From NCBI GenBank assembly GCA_025677825.1, contig JAIXMO010000055.1, positions 108,675-172,674 of the forward strand: a stretch of DNA of 64,000 bases, written 5' to 3'. This stretch comes from Helicostylum pulchrum (Eukaryota > Mucoromycota > Mucoromycetes > Mucorales > Mucoraceae). Below are positions 62,268 through 64,000 of the stretch, one piece after another (position 1 is the stretch's first letter; the number at the start of each line of letters is the position of its first letter). Position numbers and translations under genes: made by a program. A model generated the notes under the pieces. That model saw only the letters and a list, made by a program, of their open reading frames with translations. It was not told the DNA's origin and did not search any database.

Positions 62268-63495
62268 ATGAATGCTTTAATTGCATTACTTCATTTTTGT
62301 GAAGTACATGGACCCTGCGTTGTATATTGTACACAAACCATTCATCAGGCACATACACTATCGGCAGCAGACTTGAATATACCCGCACTTAAATCTATGC
62401 CTTTAGAAACTGAGACAGCGCCTTTACCACCAATAAGAAAAAATTCTCTAAGTAATACGCCTCAAAAGATATCCCCAGGTGCATGTGCTGCATGTACTGC
62501 TCAATTACCACTTGTCAATACTGGTCAAATTGTAACAGAAGCCAAAAGTTTATTTACACTTGACCAAGATGACGCTTCAATTAAATATATTGGTACTAAA
62601 TCCCCACAGCAAAACCATTTATATAAAGCAGTTCGACTTGCTTGTGTGAGGAGGTATATATGTTATATATAAAAAAAAAAAAAAAAAAAGTGTTTGTATA
62701 TAGTGTTTGCTTAATAATAAAAAAAATTATATTTTTATATACACATTTTTTTTTTAGTTTGACAGCAGAGTTTTGTCAGGGAAGAGATGGGCCAGTTTTA
62801 TTTGGAGACGATGAAAATGGTTATGTAATGAGCTATATGTTTAAATTAAGGGATTCACAGGCAAGAGGAGAAGCAAGATTTTATTCACTGATGATGTTGA
62901 TGACAGATAGAGTATATTTAATATCTTGTTGGCCATTTCTCGTCAGGTACATCTAAATTCGATGTGTTCAATCTGTATTTACTGGTTTTTCTTTTTATAA
63001 ATAGTGCATTTAGGTCTATGGCCTTAAACTTACAGGAACGAGCGAATATTGTGTTTCAAAAAGAAAAGGAAGGTAACAGACATCAATCTATCACAAGGCG
63101 TACGCCTATTTCGTCACAAGATCCGTTTTTTAGAAGAAAAAGTAATACTGCACTACGATCACTTGTCGATTTATTAGGTGTCAAGGTATTTATTATATCT
63201 GTCTAATCTTAAAAAAAAAAAAAAAACCTAATTTAATTTTAGGACATTTATGCACAAATTCAAGCTCAATTCAGTTATACTTTGAAGCTATCCTCTAGAA
63301 AAAGAATGGAAAAGCTTTGTATGGGTAGAACTGAAAGTCCTGTCTATAAAAGAATGGTAACTATTTACTATCCCGCGCTTATAATCTAACAAGCTAATCT
63401 TTTTTTTCTTTTGTAAAATATAGAAGGCTGAATATCAAGCCAAAAAAGACAAGCGGTTACAACAACAACAACAGCAGCAGCAACTAAGAAAATAA
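62268..63495 (+). CDS. LST7: Folliculin-like protein (Lst7)
   Basis: Exons are 62268-62653, 62758-62946, 63005-63185, 63243-63356 and 63424-63495, giving 313 aa. It matches the folliculin N-terminal (Longin) module: NALIALLHFCEVHGPCVVYC, CAACTAQLPLV, then ACVRSLTAEFCQGRDGPVLF, GYVMSYMFKLRDSQARGEAR and FYSLMMLMTDRVYLISCWPF. It lacks the C-terminal DENN part of animal folliculin, like yeast Lst7. It ends in a Lys-rich, poly-Gln tail. Lst7 with Lst4 is a GTPase-activating complex for Rag GTPases in amino-acid signalling to TORC1 at the vacuole. Confidence 0.93.
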
Positions 63496-63607
63496 CAGTC
63501 ATAGATTATCAGCTGTCCTATTTTCTTATCAGATTCTTTTTTTTTTTTTTTTTTTTTTTTTTTGCGTATTCTCTCACACTTTTTCTCTTTTTTTTAAAAA
63601 AAAAATA

Positions 63608-63931
63608 ATGATATTCTACGCTATTTTGATATATACTTTTTTTGCCATGATTGTTCATGGACAGCCTATTAATACTTTACAGTCTGTTCAAGCAGCTGCA
63701 CAACTGGCTCGAAGAGTAGTGTCTGACGCAGGTATAATATTAATAATTCATTGTTATTTCGTCCATATCTCACTCAATATCTTCAGGCCGTGGTACCATA
63801 TTAACTCTAATGCATGGAACTGAATTTGATGGATTTCCGTTTGGTATAATGGAATACTATAGTGATAAGTGTACTGATAATGGTAATTTATTATTATTTA
63901 TGTCTGACTTGCAGGTAAAATATAAAAATAT

Positions 63932-63968
<37 letters not shown>

Positions 63969-64000
63969 TATGCTCAAAATAAATAATAGATGAGTGCTAG
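63608..64000 (+). CDS. CREG-like secreted protein, 3' truncated
   Basis: Exons are 63608-63731, 63787-63914 and 63990 to beyond the window. A signal peptide (MIFYAILIYTFFAMIVHG) is followed by SVQAAAQLARRVVSDAGRGT, then FDGFPFGIMEYYSDK and GNLLLFMSDLQMSA. This is the start of the FMN-binding split-barrel fold of the CREG family (AARxARxxxxxxxxGxLxT, GxPFGxxxxx, PxxYLSxLQxxxxNL). CREG proteins are secreted or endolysosomal glycoproteins without proven enzymatic activity. The rest lies outside the window. A T-tract joined to an A-tract directly precedes the ATG, and a CA run (63942-63968) sits in intron 2. Confidence 0.82.
63942..63968 (+). repeat. CA dinucleotide microsatellite
   Basis: An (AC)n run inside the second intron of the CREG-like gene; the same type of repeat occurs in intron 2 of the PAK kinase. 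Confidence 0.9.

Overview
The window is nuclear DNA of an early-diverging filamentous fungus, most likely Mucoromycota (Mucorales-like). The reasons are AT-rich intergenic DNA full of T- and A-tracts, dense short spliceosomal introns (about 49-110 nt, one of 193 nt), genes such as SWR1, LST7, PBI2 and a CRIB-PAK kinase, and scattered transposon fossils. The genus assignment is inference. All gene models were built by hand from reading frame, splice consensus and intron phase, and nearly every one closes in frame.

Layout. 1-1724: left-truncated remnant of a Cid1-type nucleotidyltransferase with lost catalytic residues and an in-frame stop. 1.7-4.2 kb: gene-poor DNA with a 129-bp Tc1/mariner-type MITE. 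4.2-12.5 kb (+): a zinc-finger/PHD protein, the SWR1 chromatin remodeller and a bHLH transcription factor. 12.5-15.5 kb: gene-poor, holding a decayed Tc1/mariner transposase. 15.5-21.2 kb: ribosomal protein eL42 (+), an RluA-type pseudouridine synthase (+), an RBMS-like two-RRM protein (-) and the 3' end of an acyl-CoA carboxyltransferase (-, to 22.8 kb). 22.8-26.4 kb: gene-poor, with TnpB/Fanzor-like and homeodomain-like fragments and a small secreted pacifastin-like peptide gene. 26.4-31.1 kb: PUS1 (-) divergent from aspartate kinase (+), then histone H3 (-).

32.6-42.4 kb: a small unknown gene, ELP6, a secreted S41-type peptidase and a PAK kinase (all +), convergent with a Lam/GRAMD1 sterol-transfer protein (-). 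43.1-51.5 kb: RidA (-), SSF1, HSP10 and KAE1 (+), a WD40 protein (-) and HEM13 (+). 51.5-59.3 kb: DSS1-like mitochondrial RNase (-), a decayed multicopy-type gene, PBI2 (-), CCS1 (-) and prefoldin 2 (+). 59.9-64 kb (+): ATG18-like PROPPIN, a second TnpB/Fanzor-like fossil, LST7/folliculin and a right-truncated CREG-like secreted protein.

The genes are housekeeping genes without an operon-like logic. Several functions recur: tRNA modification (KAE1, ELP6, PUS1, the RluA-type enzyme), chromatin (SWR1, H3, PHD), proteostasis (HSP10, prefoldin, PBI2), and autophagy/TOR/lipid contact sites (ATG18, LST7, Lam). No tRNA, rRNA or CRISPR was seen. I did not find a convincing new multi-gene system. The most notable items are the dead nucleotidyltransferase, two GC-AG introns, the pacifastin-like peptide, the TnpB/Fanzor-like fossils and a diverged repeat pair shared by two gene-poor stretches.
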